In this document: one piece after another, positions 1-8,813 of the stretch
Layout: each line of letters starts with the position of its first letter
Numbering within the stretch: the first letter of the stretch is position 1
Assembly (NCBI RefSeq): GCF_009811555.1
Contig: NZ_BLIN01000005.1
Coordinates: 4,163,501 to 4,227,500 of the forward strand
DNA from: Streptomyces caniferus
Lineage (GTDB): Bacteria; Actinomycetota; Actinomycetes; Streptomycetales; Streptomycetaceae
Length of the DNA stretch: 64,000 nucleotides
Reading direction: 5' to 3'
Program-made: the position numbers and the translations under genes
The notes under the pieces: model-generated
The model's input: the letters and a program-made list of their open reading frames with translations, nothing else
The model's database searches: none
Told to the model about the DNA's origin: nothing

Positions 1-350
1 GCGCCCGCGTAGTGGCCGATGCGGTAGATGTCGATGTTGAACGGCTGGGGCGGGTCCACCGAGACGCGGAAGTCGATGGCCTCGCCGGGGGCCACCGCGC
101 CGGGGCCGGCGAAGCCCTTGATCTGGCGGTGGACGTCATCGGCGGTACGCGGGCCGTTGTGCTTGCTGGGGGCGGGCACCGGCAGATCGCCCTGGGCGAC
201 GGCGGGGTCGACGTACCAGGGGATGATGCGGCCGGAGTCGAAGTAGTTCTCGCTGCCGCGCAGCCAGGGCAGCGGGCCCTGCCCGAACGGGTCCGTGACC
301 GCATGGGCCAGTGCGCCCGACTCCCAGCGCCTGATCTGATCCGTCGCCAC
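1..350 (-). CDS. N,N-dimethylformamidase beta-subunit-like protein, N-terminal part
   Basis: The gene runs off the left edge, so only about 116 N-terminal residues are visible. The reading starts VATDQIRRWESGALAHAV and continues with a GQGPLPWLRGSENYFDSG stretch and an SVDPPQPFNIDIYRIGHY stretch. This resembles the actinobacterial proteins annotated as N,N-dimethylformamidase beta-subunit family, whose first domain is an all-beta module. The GTG start at 350 is preceded by a good GGAGGGGAG ribosome site. The gene points away from the next gene's 3' end. Enzyme activity cannot be inferred from this fragment, and most Streptomyces members have no proven substrate. Confidence 0.6.
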   Translation of the reverse strand, partial: MATDQIRRWESGALAHAVTDPFGQGPLPWLRGSENYFDSGRIIPWYVDPAVAQGDLPVPAPSKHNGPRTADDVHRQIKGFAGPGAVAPGEAIDFRVSVDPPQPFNIDIYRIGHYAG

Positions 351-596
351 CTTCCACTCCCCTCCCGCGTCCCCCATCGGTCGTGGCCGATCGGGCCGGT
401 GCTGCGTCCGACCGGGCGAACCCGGCCGGCCATCCCTCAGCACATCACATTACGCACTCACTTCGTCACCCTTCGTCGTGAATTTAGAGGGCCCGACCCC
501 CGAAATGCGAACTGGAAGGGAACATTCAGCCGGTGGTGCGGGAGATCCGGGACGAGGTGCCCGGCTCCCGCCTGGCGGATAAATGCGGCTTTCCGG
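351..596. promoter_or_regulatory. Intergenic region upstream of the DMFase-like gene
   Basis: These 246 bases lie between the 3' end of the membrane-protein gene and the start of the leftmost gene. Positions about 440-500 are clearly richer in A/T than the surroundings, which suits a minus-strand promoter, but I could not assign -35/-10 boxes with confidence. I see no gene here. Confidence 0.3.
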
Positions 597-2414
597 TCAT
601 ACCAGCCGAACCGGCTTCTCGGGGCGTACGCCGACCGTCGTCAGCCAGCCGCGGAGCGGCTCCGCATCGCCGTCGTCGACCAAGCTGAGCACCGGGCGGC
701 CGAGGTCGGACCGGCGGGCGCCGTCGACCAGCAGCGCCGGACCGTCGAGCCAGTCCAGGCCGGGGGCGGCACCGGCAGTGTCGACGGCGGCGCAGCAGAC
801 CATGGCGGTGACGTGGTCGGCGAGGAGTTCGCGGCCCGTACGGGGCGGCTGCAGCGGGAACAGCGGCAGACCGCCCTCGGAGACCAGGCCGTCGCCCCAG
901 GCCACGCCGATGGCGGCGTCCTGCGCCGAGCCGCCGAGGGCGGCCTGGCGGGCCGCCTCCTCGCGCTCCTCACGCTCGACCTCCGCGCCCAGCCGGGCGG
1001 CGACCAGATCGCCCGCCCGCTCGTCCTGGACCAGCCGGTCGATGACGCGGGCCAGCGTCGGACCCGGGGCCGGTGCGGCCGGCGGGTCGTCGCGGCGGTC
1101 GGCGGACGACGGCGGACCGCCGGCGGGGCGGTCCGCCGGGTGGGGGCCGGGCGCGGAGCGGGCGTACGAGAGGTGCGGGGCGCAGGCGGGGTCCGGGGCC
1201 GCCGGCGCGGGCGGGGCCGCCGGGAGCGCGGTCGCCGGGAGGGTGTCGAGGACGCGGTGGAGGCGGGCGGCCTCCAGGCGCCACTTCCGGTCCACGACCT
1301 CCTCCGGATACTGGTTCCAGCCGACCGGCGACCAGTCGGGTCCGGGCTCGGCCGGGCCGCCGTGGAAGAGGCGGGCGGCCAGCAGGGAGGCGGCGCGGTC
1401 GATGGCGCCCGGCTCCTCCAGGAGGTCGCAGGCGGGGCGCTCGCCCAGGCGGGAGGCGAAGCCGTCGGCGAGGCGGTCGCGGCGGGAGAGTTCGGTGAGC
1501 GCGGAGACCACCCCGGCGTCCAGCCGGGACGGCCAGCGGCCCATCCGCCAGGCGGGCAACGCGACCCGGGTCAGCAGGCGGTCCCAGCCCGCGTAGGCGA
1601 GGCCGACCTGCTCCTGGGCGACGATCCGCAGGCCGTAGTCGACGGTCTGGGCGCGCTCGGACGCGGCGGCCGCGACGGCACGCTCCATGATCGTGGCGTG
1701 TTCGCGTCCGGCGCGCAGCAGCAGTCGCGCCACCCGGCCGACGAAGCGCAGCGGGAGTGCGCGCAGCGGGCCCCGGGCGCGGGCCGATACGGCGACGGCG
1801 GCGTCCAGGCCGCGGATGAAGCGGCGGGCGGCGGCTATGTCGGGGTGGGCGGACGGGCCGGTGCCGGCGACGACGGGGGCCAGCAGGGCGCGCAGCTCGG
1901 CGACCCGCATCCACCACAGAAACGGTGAGCCGATGACCAGGACGGGCGCCTCGGGCGCCCGGCGTCCTTCACCGGCTGCCGCTCCCCCGCGGCGCGGCGG
2001 GCCGTGGGCGCGGTGCGTACGGTCCTCCAGCCAGCTGTCGCAGTCCGGGGTGAGCGCTATGGCGGAGGGCGCGGGGACCTCGAGGCGGTCGGCGAGGTCG
2101 CGGACGAGGCGGTAGAGATCGGGGGCCGACTTCTCGGGGATCGGCACGGACGGGCTGAGCGCGGGTCTGGCCCGCGCGACGACGACGGCGACCAGCGCGG
2201 CCAGGAACAGGCTGAGCACCGCGAGGCCGCCGGCGATCCAGCCGGCGAGCCGCCAGCCGGTGCCCGCACCGAGATGGCCGGTCGCCCGGCCGACGAAGAG
2301 CACCACCGCCACGGCGGCCGGCAGCAGCGCGACGGCCAGCGCCGTACTGCGGATCCGCAGCACGGCAAGGGCGCGGGCACGCGCCGCCAGGACGCCTGTT
2401 TCCGGACTTGCCAC
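597..2414 (-). CDS. Membrane protein resembling an M48-type peptidase scaffold without the HExxH motif
   Basis: This 605-residue protein has two N-terminal membrane segments (about residues 20-42 and 55-80). A cytoplasmic region follows with VLVIGSPFLWWMRVAELRAL at about 160-180. In M48 peptidases this kind of strand-helix unit leads directly into HExxH. Here the next residues are LAPVVAGTGPSAHPD, with no zinc-binding HExxH. The middle part (ERAQTVDYGLRIVAQEQVGL, GWDRLLTRVALPAWRMG) is helical. The last third is rich in Pro/Ala and ends in a short conserved tail. The GTG at 2414 is chosen because translation upstream of it is low-complexity and an AGGGGG lies about 12 bases ahead. The protein is probably a catalytically dead or divergent relative and its function is unknown. 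Confidence 0.6.
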   Translation of the reverse strand: MASPETGVLAARARALAVLRIRSTALAVALLPAAVAVVLFVGRATGHLGAGTGWRLAGWIAGGLAVLSLFLAALVAVVVARARPALSPSVPIPEKSAPDLYRLVRDLADRLEVPAPSAIALTPDCDSWLEDRTHRAHGPPRRGGAAAGEGRRAPEAPVLVIGSPFLWWMRVAELRALLAPVVAGTGPSAHPDIAAARRFIRGLDAAVAVSARARGPLRALPLRFVGRVARLLLRAGREHATIMERAVAAAASERAQTVDYGLRIVAQEQVGLAYAGWDRLLTRVALPAWRMGRWPSRLDAGVVSALTELSRRDRLADGFASRLGERPACDLLEEPGAIDRAASLLAARLFHGGPAEPGPDWSPVGWNQYPEEVVDRKWRLEAARLHRVLDTLPATALPAAPPAPAAPDPACAPHLSYARSAPGPHPADRPAGGPPSSADRRDDPPAAPAPGPTLARVIDRLVQDERAGDLVAARLGAEVEREEREEAARQAALGGSAQDAAIGVAWGDGLVSEGGLPLFPLQPPRTGRELLADHVTAMVCCAAVDTAGAAPGLDWLDGPALLVDGARRSDLGRPVLSLVDDGDAEPLRGWLTTVGVRPEKPVRLV

Positions 2415-2924
2415 GAGCCTGTACACCCCCTGCTGTCCTGCTGGAGCCGGACGGAGAGAACACGGGACGGACGTACGAGAATTGCGCGGTGGGTGGAGCG
2501 TGTGGACTCCACCACCACTGTGGCACCGGCCACTGACATCGCAATGCCGGTGAGCCACTTGCCGGACGCCGCCGTGGCAGCCGGGCCGGATTCCGGCCCG
2601 GCGACCACAGGACGCTTGCGCGGCACCCTAGTTGGGGGCGTGGGCCCCGTCAGCCGTATACCTGGTGCGGTCACTCGATGGAATGGCTTTGGGGAAAGCC
2701 GGGAACCGGTGCCCGGCAGGTGTGGGCCATGAACGCTCCGGCCCGGTCTGCGCCCGGAGGGCCGGGGCATATGTCACCGTATGTGGCATATGCCCCGGGA
2801 AAGAGGTCACCGATCGCCGCGTCCGCGCCGAGCGCGTCCGCGCGCCCTGCGCATGCCGTGCCCCGGGCGGCGGGGCACGGCCGGACAGGTGGGACAGGCC
2901 GTGAAGGCCGTGGCCGCAGGGGGC
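2415..2924. other. Intergenic region between purD and the membrane-protein gene
   Basis: There is no supported gene in these 510 bases. The region holds one clear element, the inverted repeat at 2762-2798 (listed separately), and should contain the promoter of the downstream minus-strand gene. Both-strand open frames here are GC-driven and lack ribosome sites. Confidence 0.5.
2762..2798. terminator. Perfect 12-bp inverted repeat downstream of purD
   Basis: The arms CCGGGGCATATG (2762-2773) and CATATGCCCCGG (2787-2798) flank a 13-base loop. The hairpin lies about 130 bases beyond the purD stop on the minus strand. A factor-independent terminator without a U-tract is the simplest reading. The CATATG-containing arms could equally be an operator for the downstream gene. 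Confidence 0.5.
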
Positions 2925-4199
2925 TTAGGCGCCCTGCGCCTCCGCCGCGTCGGCCGCGACCTTGGCGGCGATGTCCGTGCGGTGCTGCGAACCGTCCAGG
3001 GAGATCCGGCCGACGGCGCGGTAGGCGCGCTCCCGGGCGGTGGTGAGGTCGGAGCCGGTGGCGGTGACGGACAGCACCCGGCCGCCCGCGCTGAGCACCG
3101 CGCCGGAGTCGTCGCGCTGGGTACCGGCGTGCAGGACGTACGCCTCGGGGCCGTCCTGGTCCGCGACGTCGGCGAGGCCGTCGATCGGGTCGCCGGTGCG
3201 CGGGGTGTCCGGGTAGTTGTGGGAGGCGATGACGACCGTGACCGCCGCGCCGTCGCTCCAGCGCAGCGGCGGAAGGGTCGCGAGGGTGCCGGTGGCCGCG
3301 GCGTGCAGCAGACCGGAGAGCGGGGTCTTCAGGCGGGCGAGGACGACCTGGGTCTCCGGGTCGCCGAAGCGCGCGTTGAACTCGATCACGCGCACCCCGC
3401 GGGAGGTGATCGCCAGGCCCGCGTAGAGCAGCCCGGAGAACGGGGTGCCGCGGCGGCGCAGCTCGTCGACGGTGGGCTGCAGGACGGTGGCCATGACCTC
3501 GTCGACCAGCTCGGGGTCGGCCCAGGGCAGCGGGCTGTACGCGCCCATGCCGCCCGTGTTGGGGCCCTCGTCGCCGTCGTAGGCGCGCTTGAAGTCCTGG
3601 GCGGGCTGCAGCGGGACGACGGTCTCGCCGTCGGTGACCGCGAAGAGGGAGACCTCGGGGCCGTCGAGGAACTCCTCGATGACGACCCGGTCGCAGGCCA
3701 GCGCGTGGGCGCGGGCGGCCTCGACGTCGTCGGTGACGACGACGCCCTTGCCGGCCGCCAGCCCGTCGTCCTTGACGACGTAGGGCGCGCCGAAGGCGTC
3801 CAGGGCCGTGTCGATCTCTTCCCGGGTGGTGCAGACATAGCTGCGGGCCGTGGGGACGGCCGCGGCGGCCATCACGTCCTTGGCGAAGGCCTTGGAGCCC
3901 TCCAGCTGGGCGGCCTGGGCCGAGGGGCCGAAGACCGGGATGCCGCGGTCGCGCACGGCGTCCGCGACGCCCGCCACCAGGGGGGCCTCCGGCCCGACGA
4001 TGACCAGGTCGGCCTGCAGACCGGCGGCGAGTTCGGCGACGGCCGCGCCGTCGAGGGCGTTGACCCCGTGCAATTCGGCCACCTCGGCGATGCCGGCGTT
4101 GCCGGGAGCGCAGTGCAGCGCGGTGACGTCGGGGTCGAGGGACAGAGAGCGGCACAGGGCGTGTTCGCGGGCGCCGCCGCCGATGACGAGGACCTTCAC
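2925..4199 (-). CDS. purD: Phosphoribosylamine-glycine ligase
   Basis: This is GAR synthetase, the second step of de novo purine synthesis: 5-phosphoribosylamine + glycine + ATP gives GAR. The 424-residue protein has the family's normal length and order. An N-terminal Rossmann-like part begins [16 protein letters not shown]. The ATP-grasp region includes [15 protein letters not shown] and [15 protein letters not shown]. The GARS signature is [20 protein letters not shown], with a [14 protein letters not shown] metal and substrate motif near residue 275. Translation starts at GTG 4199 and the ribosome site is weak. The gene is divergent from the SLATT-domain gene and is cytoplasmic. There are no missing key residues. 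Confidence 0.97.
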   Translation of the reverse strand: MKVLVIGGGAREHALCRSLSLDPDVTALHCAPGNAGIAEVAELHGVNALDGAAVAELAAGLQADLVIVGPEAPLVAGVADAVRDRGIPVFGPSAQAAQLEGSKAFAKDVMAAAAVPTARSYVCTTREEIDTALDAFGAPYVVKDDGLAAGKGVVVTDDVEAARAHALACDRVVIEEFLDGPEVSLFAVTDGETVVPLQPAQDFKRAYDGDEGPNTGGMGAYSPLPWADPELVDEVMATVLQPTVDELRRRGTPFSGLLYAGLAITSRGVRVIEFNARFGDPETQVVLARLKTPLSGLLHAAATGTLATLPPLRWSDGAAVTVVIASHNYPDTPRTGDPIDGLADVADQDGPEAYVLHAGTQRDDSGAVLSAGGRVLSVTATGSDLTTARERAYRAVGRISLDGSQHRTDIAAKVAADAAEAQGA

Positions 4200-4493
4200 G
4201 GTGGCAGCCTAGACGAGAGCCCCCGGCGGCCTGACGTCGGCCGGGCCGGGGCGGCAATCGGGCCCGCAGCGGCCGGAAACCGTGCGTCGCCGCGGTGGCA
4301 ACTCTTTCGGGTGAGATGCCCGGTGGCCTTATATCCGATCCCGCACCACTTCCGGGCGGAAAGAGCGTGATGGTGGGGCCGACGCCAGCCGTTCGGCGGT
4401 AGGAAGGGTGCTGTGCGCAACGGCCGTCTCGTACGTCACGCATGCACCGCAGGTATCCGTGGAGAGCGCTGGAGACAGAGAGGGAGTGCACGG
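4200..4493. promoter_or_regulatory. Divergent promoter region of purD and the SLATT-domain gene
   Basis: These 294 bases separate two outward-facing genes and must contain both promoters. The A/T-richest part is about 4300-4370. I saw no PurR-like palindrome or guanine/glycine riboswitch fold that I could defend. Confidence 0.35.
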
Positions 4494-5264
4494 GTGAGTC
4501 ATCCGGAGATGCAGCCCGAGGGGCCCCCTCGGGAGGGCGGCAGCCCCACTCGGGAGAGCGGCAGCCGGGGCCGCGCCCGGAGGGACCTTGCCGGGCGGGT
4601 CTTCCCGCTCGGCGACTGGGGTGAGCCGGCGGACCGCCTGGACGCGCTCTATCTCTGGAGCGAGGAGGGCGCCCTGCGCAGCGCCGACTGGTACCTGCGC
4701 GGCCGGCTGGCCAAGCGCCGCGGCGCGCGGGCGCTGCGGCTGGGGGCCGCGGCCGGGGTGACGGTGGGCGGGGTGCTCCCGCTGCTGGATCTGGCCGGGA
4801 TCTGGGAGGGCGGGGCGCCCTGGGGCACCCTGTCGCTGCTGCTGGCGGCGGTGTGCGTGGGCTGCGACCGGTATTTCGGCATGACCGCGGGGTGGATACG
4901 GGATCTGGCGACCGCCCAGGCGATCCACCGGCGGCTGGAGGCGTTGCAGTTCGACTGGGCGGTGGAGAGCGTGCGCGAGGTGCTCGGGCCGGCCGAGGGC
5001 ACGGCGGGCGAGGCGGCGGAGCGCTGTCTGGCCGTGCTGCGGCGGTTCAACGAGGATCTCGGGGAGCTGGTGCGGGCCGAGACGGCCGACTGGATGGCCC
5101 AGTTCCGGGCCGATTCACTGCGGTTCGCCGCGAATCACGGGGGCGGTTCTGCGGGTGGGGGCGTGCGCCAGGAAGGCTCGGGGCCGCCGGGCCGGTTTGC
5201 GGTGTCGCAGCGGGCTCGGCCGCATATGCCTCGGCAGCGGCCGCCGGAGGGGCCTTCGCGGTGA
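4494..5264 (+). CDS. SLATT-domain (2TM) protein
   Basis: This 256-residue protein has a Pro/Gly/Arg-rich N-terminus. The central region has two adjacent membrane helices (about residues 82-103, ALRLGAAAGVTVGGVLPLLD, and 113-130, LSLLLAAVCVGCD). A long helical segment follows (TAQAIHRRLEALQFDW, then a VREVLGPAEG stretch). The helix-TM-TM-helix order and the CDRYFG motif after the second helix match the SLATT/DUF4231 superfamily. In other contexts these are predicted pore-forming effectors linked to SMODS/SLOG or reverse-transcriptase systems. No nucleotide-sensing partner lies next to it here, so it is an orphan. The GTG at 4494 is used because an AGGGAG ribosome site precedes it. The exact role is unknown. 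Confidence 0.65.
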   Translation: MSHPEMQPEGPPREGGSPTRESGSRGRARRDLAGRVFPLGDWGEPADRLDALYLWSEEGALRSADWYLRGRLAKRRGARALRLGAAAGVTVGGVLPLLDLAGIWEGGAPWGTLSLLLAAVCVGCDRYFGMTAGWIRDLATAQAIHRRLEALQFDWAVESVREVLGPAEGTAGEAAERCLAVLRRFNEDLGELVRAETADWMAQFRADSLRFAANHGGGSAGGGVRQEGSGPPGRFAVSQRARPHMPRQRPPEGPSR

Positions 5265-5296
5265 GATGGTGGCCGTCCGTGCGGGCCGCTTCCCAC

Positions 5297-5600
5297 GGTT
5301 TCGGCTTTCCCGCCGTGGTGGCTTCCCGCTTTCCGCGGGTTCGGCTCTCCCGCCAGCGGGTTCGGCTTTCCCGCCGTGGTGGCTTCTCGGCTTCCGCGGG
5401 TTCGGCCCTCCCGCCAGCGGGTTCGGCTTTCCCGCCGTGGTGGCTTCTCGGCTTCCGCGGGTTCGGCGTTCCCCCCCCCGTGGCGGCTTCCCGCTTTCCG
5501 CGGGTTCGGCGTCCCCCCCCCCGTGGCGGCTTCCCGCGTTGTGCGGGTTCGGCTTTCCCGCCGGCGGATTCGGCTTTCCCGCCGTGGTGGTTTCCCGCCG
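5297..5600. repeat. Degenerate tandem repeat (minisatellite) with 61-bp unit
   Basis: Two consecutive 61-base units at 5339-5399 and 5400-5460 differ at a single base. Shorter diverged units flank them (5297-5338, 5461-5503, 5504-5546 and further). Each unit is built from the sub-motif GTTCGGCTTTCCCGCC. Two units carry homopolymer runs of 9 and 10 C. There is no conserved reading frame across the units. The array sits between convergent genes, where length changes would be tolerated. Confidence 0.85.
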
Positions 5601-5660
5601 TTGCGCCTGGCGGCGGGCCGGGTCCGCTGCGCGGGGCTGTGGGTGCGGTGACGGGCCTCC

Positions 5661-5709
5661 GGGGCAGGGTGTCCGGACTGCTTCGCTTTACGTCCGGACA
5701 CCCTGCCCC
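5661..5709. terminator. Strong bidirectional terminator hairpin
   Basis: Two perfect 17-base arms (5661-5677 and 5693-5709, beginning GGGGCAGGGTGTCCGGA) enclose a 15-base loop. The hairpin lies between the convergent SLATT gene and the gene at 5805-6455. Such long GC-rich hairpins without a T tract are common Streptomyces terminators. Confidence 0.8.
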
Positions 5710-5804
5710 TCCGGCCCGTCCCCTCCCGTGGGTGGGTGGGAAGAGGTGGTGGGTGGGACCGGTGGTGGGTGGGACCGGTCGTGGGTTAGGGGGCTGTGGT
5801 GGGG

Positions 5805-6455
5805 CTAGCTGAAGACGATCATGGAGCCTTGGCCCAGGCTTCGGGTGGCGGCGGCGTGCAGGCCCAGCCATACGTGGCGTTCCCGGGCGAACGGGCTGTC
5901 GTCCAGGGGGGCCGCGGCGGACCGTTCCTCCAGGGAGGTGGGGCCGGCCGGGGGTGCGGGGGCGGCCGGGGGATTGGCCGGATCGATACCGAGGGATGGC
6001 GCAACCAGTTCGAGGTCCCGGAGCAGGCCGTGCGAGGAGCCCAGCGGGCCGCCGCCCTCCAGCAGTTCGTCGTTGGCGAGCGGGTGCGGGAAGTCGACCG
6101 GGACGTAGGCGCCCGCGTGGTCGTAGTGCCACACCAGATGGGACTGCTGCGCGGTGGCCTCGAACATCTCCAGCAACTGCTCGTAGTCGCCGCCCAGTTC
6201 GTCGACCGGTGTCACCTCGAGGCCGCACAGTCGCAGCAGGTAGGCGCGGCGCAGGAAGTGCAGGGCGTCGTAGTCGAAGCCGGCGACGGGGGCGACGTCA
6301 CCGGACAGGCCGGGCATATAGCTGAAGACCGGCACCGGTGACAGGCCCGCTTCCGTCAGGGCCTTGTCGTAGGCGGCGATCTCTTCGGAGAACGGGTTGT
6401 CGGGGCTGTGGCACAGCACATCGACGAGGGGTACCAGCCACAGGTCACATGCCAC
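5805..6455 (-). CDS. Conserved hypothetical protein (unknown function)
   Basis: The predicted protein has 216 residues and starts VACDLWLVPLVDVLCHSPDN. It has no signal peptide, no membrane segments and no motif I can tie to an enzyme. Conserved-looking blocks are VFSYMPGLSGDVAP, FDYDALHFLRRAYLL and SHLVWHYDHAGAYVPVDFPH, the last rich in His/Asp/Tyr. A Pro/Ala linker near residue 165 precedes a short C-terminal block. The start at GTG 6455 is favoured over the upstream GTG at 6491. A GGAAGCGAG lies about 13 bases ahead, and the extra 12 residues look non-conserved. The gene follows the GntR-family gene by 95 bases in the same direction and may be co-transcribed. I do not recognise its function. 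Confidence 0.6.
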   Translation of the reverse strand: MACDLWLVPLVDVLCHSPDNPFSEEIAAYDKALTEAGLSPVPVFSYMPGLSGDVAPVAGFDYDALHFLRRAYLLRLCGLEVTPVDELGGDYEQLLEMFEATAQQSHLVWHYDHAGAYVPVDFPHPLANDELLEGGGPLGSSHGLLRDLELVAPSLGIDPANPPAAPAPPAGPTSLEERSAAAPLDDSPFARERHVWLGLHAAATRSLGQGSMIVFS

Positions 6456-6550
6456 GAGTGAGGGCTCGCTTCCGGTCGGGAACAGGGACACCGGCGCACG
6501 TACAGGTACGGGTACGGCCCATTACGGCCGATGGTCGGGACAGCGTAGTG

Positions 6551-7228
6551 CTAGCCGCGCGTTCCGACGAGAGCGAGGGAGTGCTCGTTGTACTCGGCGA
6601 TCAGCCGCTGGGCCTCGGCCAGGTCGTGCTGGAGCAGGGCGGCGGCCAGCGCGCTGTGGCCCTGCCACAGATGACCCTTGAGGTCGGCTTCACGGCGCAG
6701 CAGCGGCACCGCGAACATCCAGGTCTGGACGCGGATGCGGTCGAGGAAGTCACTGATGTAGGCGTTGTTCACGATGCTGCTCAGCTCGCGCCAGAACCGC
6801 AGGTCGTAGCCGATCAGGACGTCCAGGTCGCCGCCCCGCGCGGCCCGTTCGGCCTCGTCGGCCCGGCGCCGGATGGAGATCAGCACCTCGGCGGGGGTGG
6901 CGCGCAGGGCCTGGTCGGCGCCGCTGCGGAAGATGCCCTCGATGATCAGGGTGCGGGCCTCGACCATGGCGCGGAAGTCGTCGGCGGTGAAGGCGTGCAC
7001 CTTGAAGCCCCGGTGCTGTTCGACGTCGAGCAGGCCCTGCGCGCACAGGTCCAGCAGGGCCTCGCGCACCGGGGTGGCGGAGACGCCGTACTGCTCGGCG
7101 ATCTCCTTCACGGTGAAGGGGTGGCCGGACGGCAGCCGGCCTGCCAGGACCTCGTCGCGCAGGGCGTCGGCGATCTGCTGGCGCAGGGTGCTGCGTCGTA
7201 TGACTGAGCTGTCTCCGCCGGCGGCCAT
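6551..7228 (-). CDS. GntR-family transcriptional regulator (FCD subfamily)
   Basis: This 225-residue regulator has an N-terminal winged helix (about residues 8-70: LRQQIADALRDEVLAGRLPS, then IAEQYGVSATPVREAL). A helical FCD effector domain follows, with EARTLIIEGIFRSGADQAL and a late GHSALAAALLQHDLAEAQRL segment. FCD members usually bind small carboxylic acids or sugars through a metal site. ATG 7228 is preceded by GAAGGAGA at ideal spacing. The gene lies 163 bases downstream of a class-III aminotransferase on the same strand, so regulation of that amine or amino-acid pathway is a reasonable inference. The ligand is not known. Confidence 0.88.
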   Translation of the reverse strand: MAAGGDSSVIRRSTLRQQIADALRDEVLAGRLPSGHPFTVKEIAEQYGVSATPVREALLDLCAQGLLDVEQHRGFKVHAFTADDFRAMVEARTLIIEGIFRSGADQALRATPAEVLISIRRRADEAERAARGGDLDVLIGYDLRFWRELSSIVNNAYISDFLDRIRVQTWMFAVPLLRREADLKGHLWQGHSALAAALLQHDLAEAQRLIAEYNEHSLALVGTRG

Positions 7229-7391
7229 CGTGTGCGTCTCCTTCGACGTCCCTGACCGCGCAGGTGGGAGCGGCCCCCGCCCACGATAGGCGAGGGCCGT
7301 ACCGGGACGCCGCCCGAGGTTACCGTCGGTCCGCCGGACGCCACGTCCGTGACCTGCGGTTCCGCTCCCCGGCGGCGTCGCCCGCGAGGGC

Positions 7392-8813
7392 TCAGACGGT
7401 GTGGGCGTCGGCCGCCGACAGCGCCTCGTCGAGGGCGGCGAGGCCCTCCTTGGCCTCGGCCTCGGTGATCGTGCAGGCCGGGACGACATGCGTCCGGTTC
7501 ATGTTCACGAACGGCCACAGACCGCCGCGCTTGCAGGCCGCGGCGAATTCGGCCATCGGGGCGCCCGCGGCACCGGAGGCGTTGTAGGGGACCAGCGGCT
7601 CGCGGGTCTCCTTGTTCTTGACCAGGTCCAGCGCCCAGAAGACGCCCATGCCGCGGACCTCGCCGACGGACGGGTGCCGCTCGGCGATCTCGTGCAGCGC
7701 GGGGCCGATGACCCGCTCGCCGATCTCGGCGGCGTTCTCCACGATCCGCTCCTCGGCCATCGCGTTCATGGTGGCGACGGCGGAGGCGCAGGCCAGCGGG
7801 TGGCCGGAGTAGGTCAGGCCGCCCGGGTAGGGGCGCTGGTCGAAGGTCGCGGCGATCTCGGCGCTGATCGCGACGCCGCCCAGCGGGACGTAGCCGGAGT
7901 TGACGCCCTTGGCGAAGGTCAGCAGGTCGGGCGTGACGCCGAAGTGGTCGGCGGCGAACCATGTGCCCGTACGGCCGAAGCCCGCCATGACCTCGTCCAG
8001 GATGAAGACGATGCCGAAGCGGTCGCAGATCTCGCGGACCCCGGCGAGGTAGCCGGCCGGCGGGACCATGATCCCGGCGGTGCCGGGGACGGTCTCCAGG
8101 ATGATCGCCGCGATCGACTGCGGACCCTCGAAGGCGATGGTCTGCTCCAGGTGCGCGAGGGCGCGCTCGCACTCCTGCTCCTCCGTCTCGGCGTGGAAGG
8201 CCGAGCGGTAGAGGAACGGGCCCCAGAAGTGGACGACGCCGGCCGAGGCGGTGTCGGAGGGCCAGCGCCGCGGGTCGCCGGTCAGGTTGATCGCGGTGGC
8301 GGTGGCACCGTGGTACGAGCGGTAGGCGGAGAGCACCTTGGCGCGGCCGGTGTGCAGCCGGGCCATCCGGACGGCGTTCTCCACGGCCTCCGCGCCGCCG
8401 TTGGTGAAGAAGATCTTGTCGAGGTCGCCGGGGGTGCGCTCGGCGACCAGCCGGGCGGCCTCGGACCGTACGTCCACGGCGAATCCGGGCGCGATGGTGC
8501 ACAGCTTGGCGGCCTGCTCCTGGATCGCCGCGACGACCTTGGGGTGCTGGTGGCCGATGTTGGTGTTGACCAGCTGCGAGGAGAAGTCGAGGTAGCGATT
8601 GCCGTCGTAGTCCCAGAAGTACGCGCCTTCGGCGCCGGCGATCGGCAGCGGGTCGATCAGGCCCTGCGCGGACCAGGAGTGGAAGACGTGCGCGCGGTCG
8701 GCGGCCTTGACGGCCCGCCCGTCGCCCACCCCCACCCTTCCCTGGAAGCGCTTCGCGCTGCTGTTTTCGCCGGCAGCAGGGTCGGCGGCGGAGGCGGAGG
8801 GCGTCGTGGTCAC
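7392..8813 (-). CDS. Class-III PLP-dependent aminotransferase
   Basis: This 473-residue fold-type I aminotransferase is of the omega-amino-acid/diamine class. Visible motifs are the N-terminal GLIDPLPIAGAEGAYFWDYD, a FFTNGGAEAVENAVRMAR cofactor-phosphate region and an FILDEVMAGFGRTG metal-free Asp motif. A PDLLTFAKGVNSGYVPLGG segment carries the catalytic Lys, and TYSGHPLACASAVATMNAM follows. Class III enzymes commonly use beta-alanine, GABA, putrescine or ornithine with pyruvate or 2-oxoglutarate. The substrate here cannot be read from sequence. GTG 8813 follows a GAGGT ribosome site, and the 39 upstream in-frame residues look non-coding. A GntR/FCD regulator lies just downstream. Confidence 0.9.
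   Translation of the reverse strand: MTTTPSASAADPAAGENSSAKRFQGRVGVGDGRAVKAADRAHVFHSWSAQGLIDPLPIAGAEGAYFWDYDGNRYLDFSSQLVNTNIGHQHPKVVAAIQEQAAKLCTIAPGFAVDVRSEAARLVAERTPGDLDKIFFTNGGAEAVENAVRMARLHTGRAKVLSAYRSYHGATATAINLTGDPRRWPSDTASAGVVHFWGPFLYRSAFHAETEEQECERALAHLEQTIAFEGPQSIAAIILETVPGTAGIMVPPAGYLAGVREICDRFGIVFILDEVMAGFGRTGTWFAADHFGVTPDLLTFAKGVNSGYVPLGGVAISAEIAATFDQRPYPGGLTYSGHPLACASAVATMNAMAEERIVENAAEIGERVIGPALHEIAERHPSVGEVRGMGVFWALDLVKNKETREPLVPYNASGAAGAPMAEFAAACKRGGLWPFVNMNRTHVVPACTITEAEAKEGLAALDEALSAADAHTV

Noticed and set aside
12..1928. Long plus-strand frame at the left edge
   Set aside because: It is antisense to two recognisable minus-strand genes, the DMFase-like and the M48-like proteins, and consists of Gly/Arg/Ala-rich shadow sequence.
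2004..2732. Overlapping frames on both strands around 2.0-2.8 kb
   Set aside because: None has a ribosome site or domain. The minus-strand membrane-protein start at 2414 explains the coding signal.
5297..5600. Repeats considered as a CRISPR array
   Set aside because: Units are directly abutting and 61 bases long. There are no unique spacers of constant length and no cas genes nearby. It is a minisatellite.
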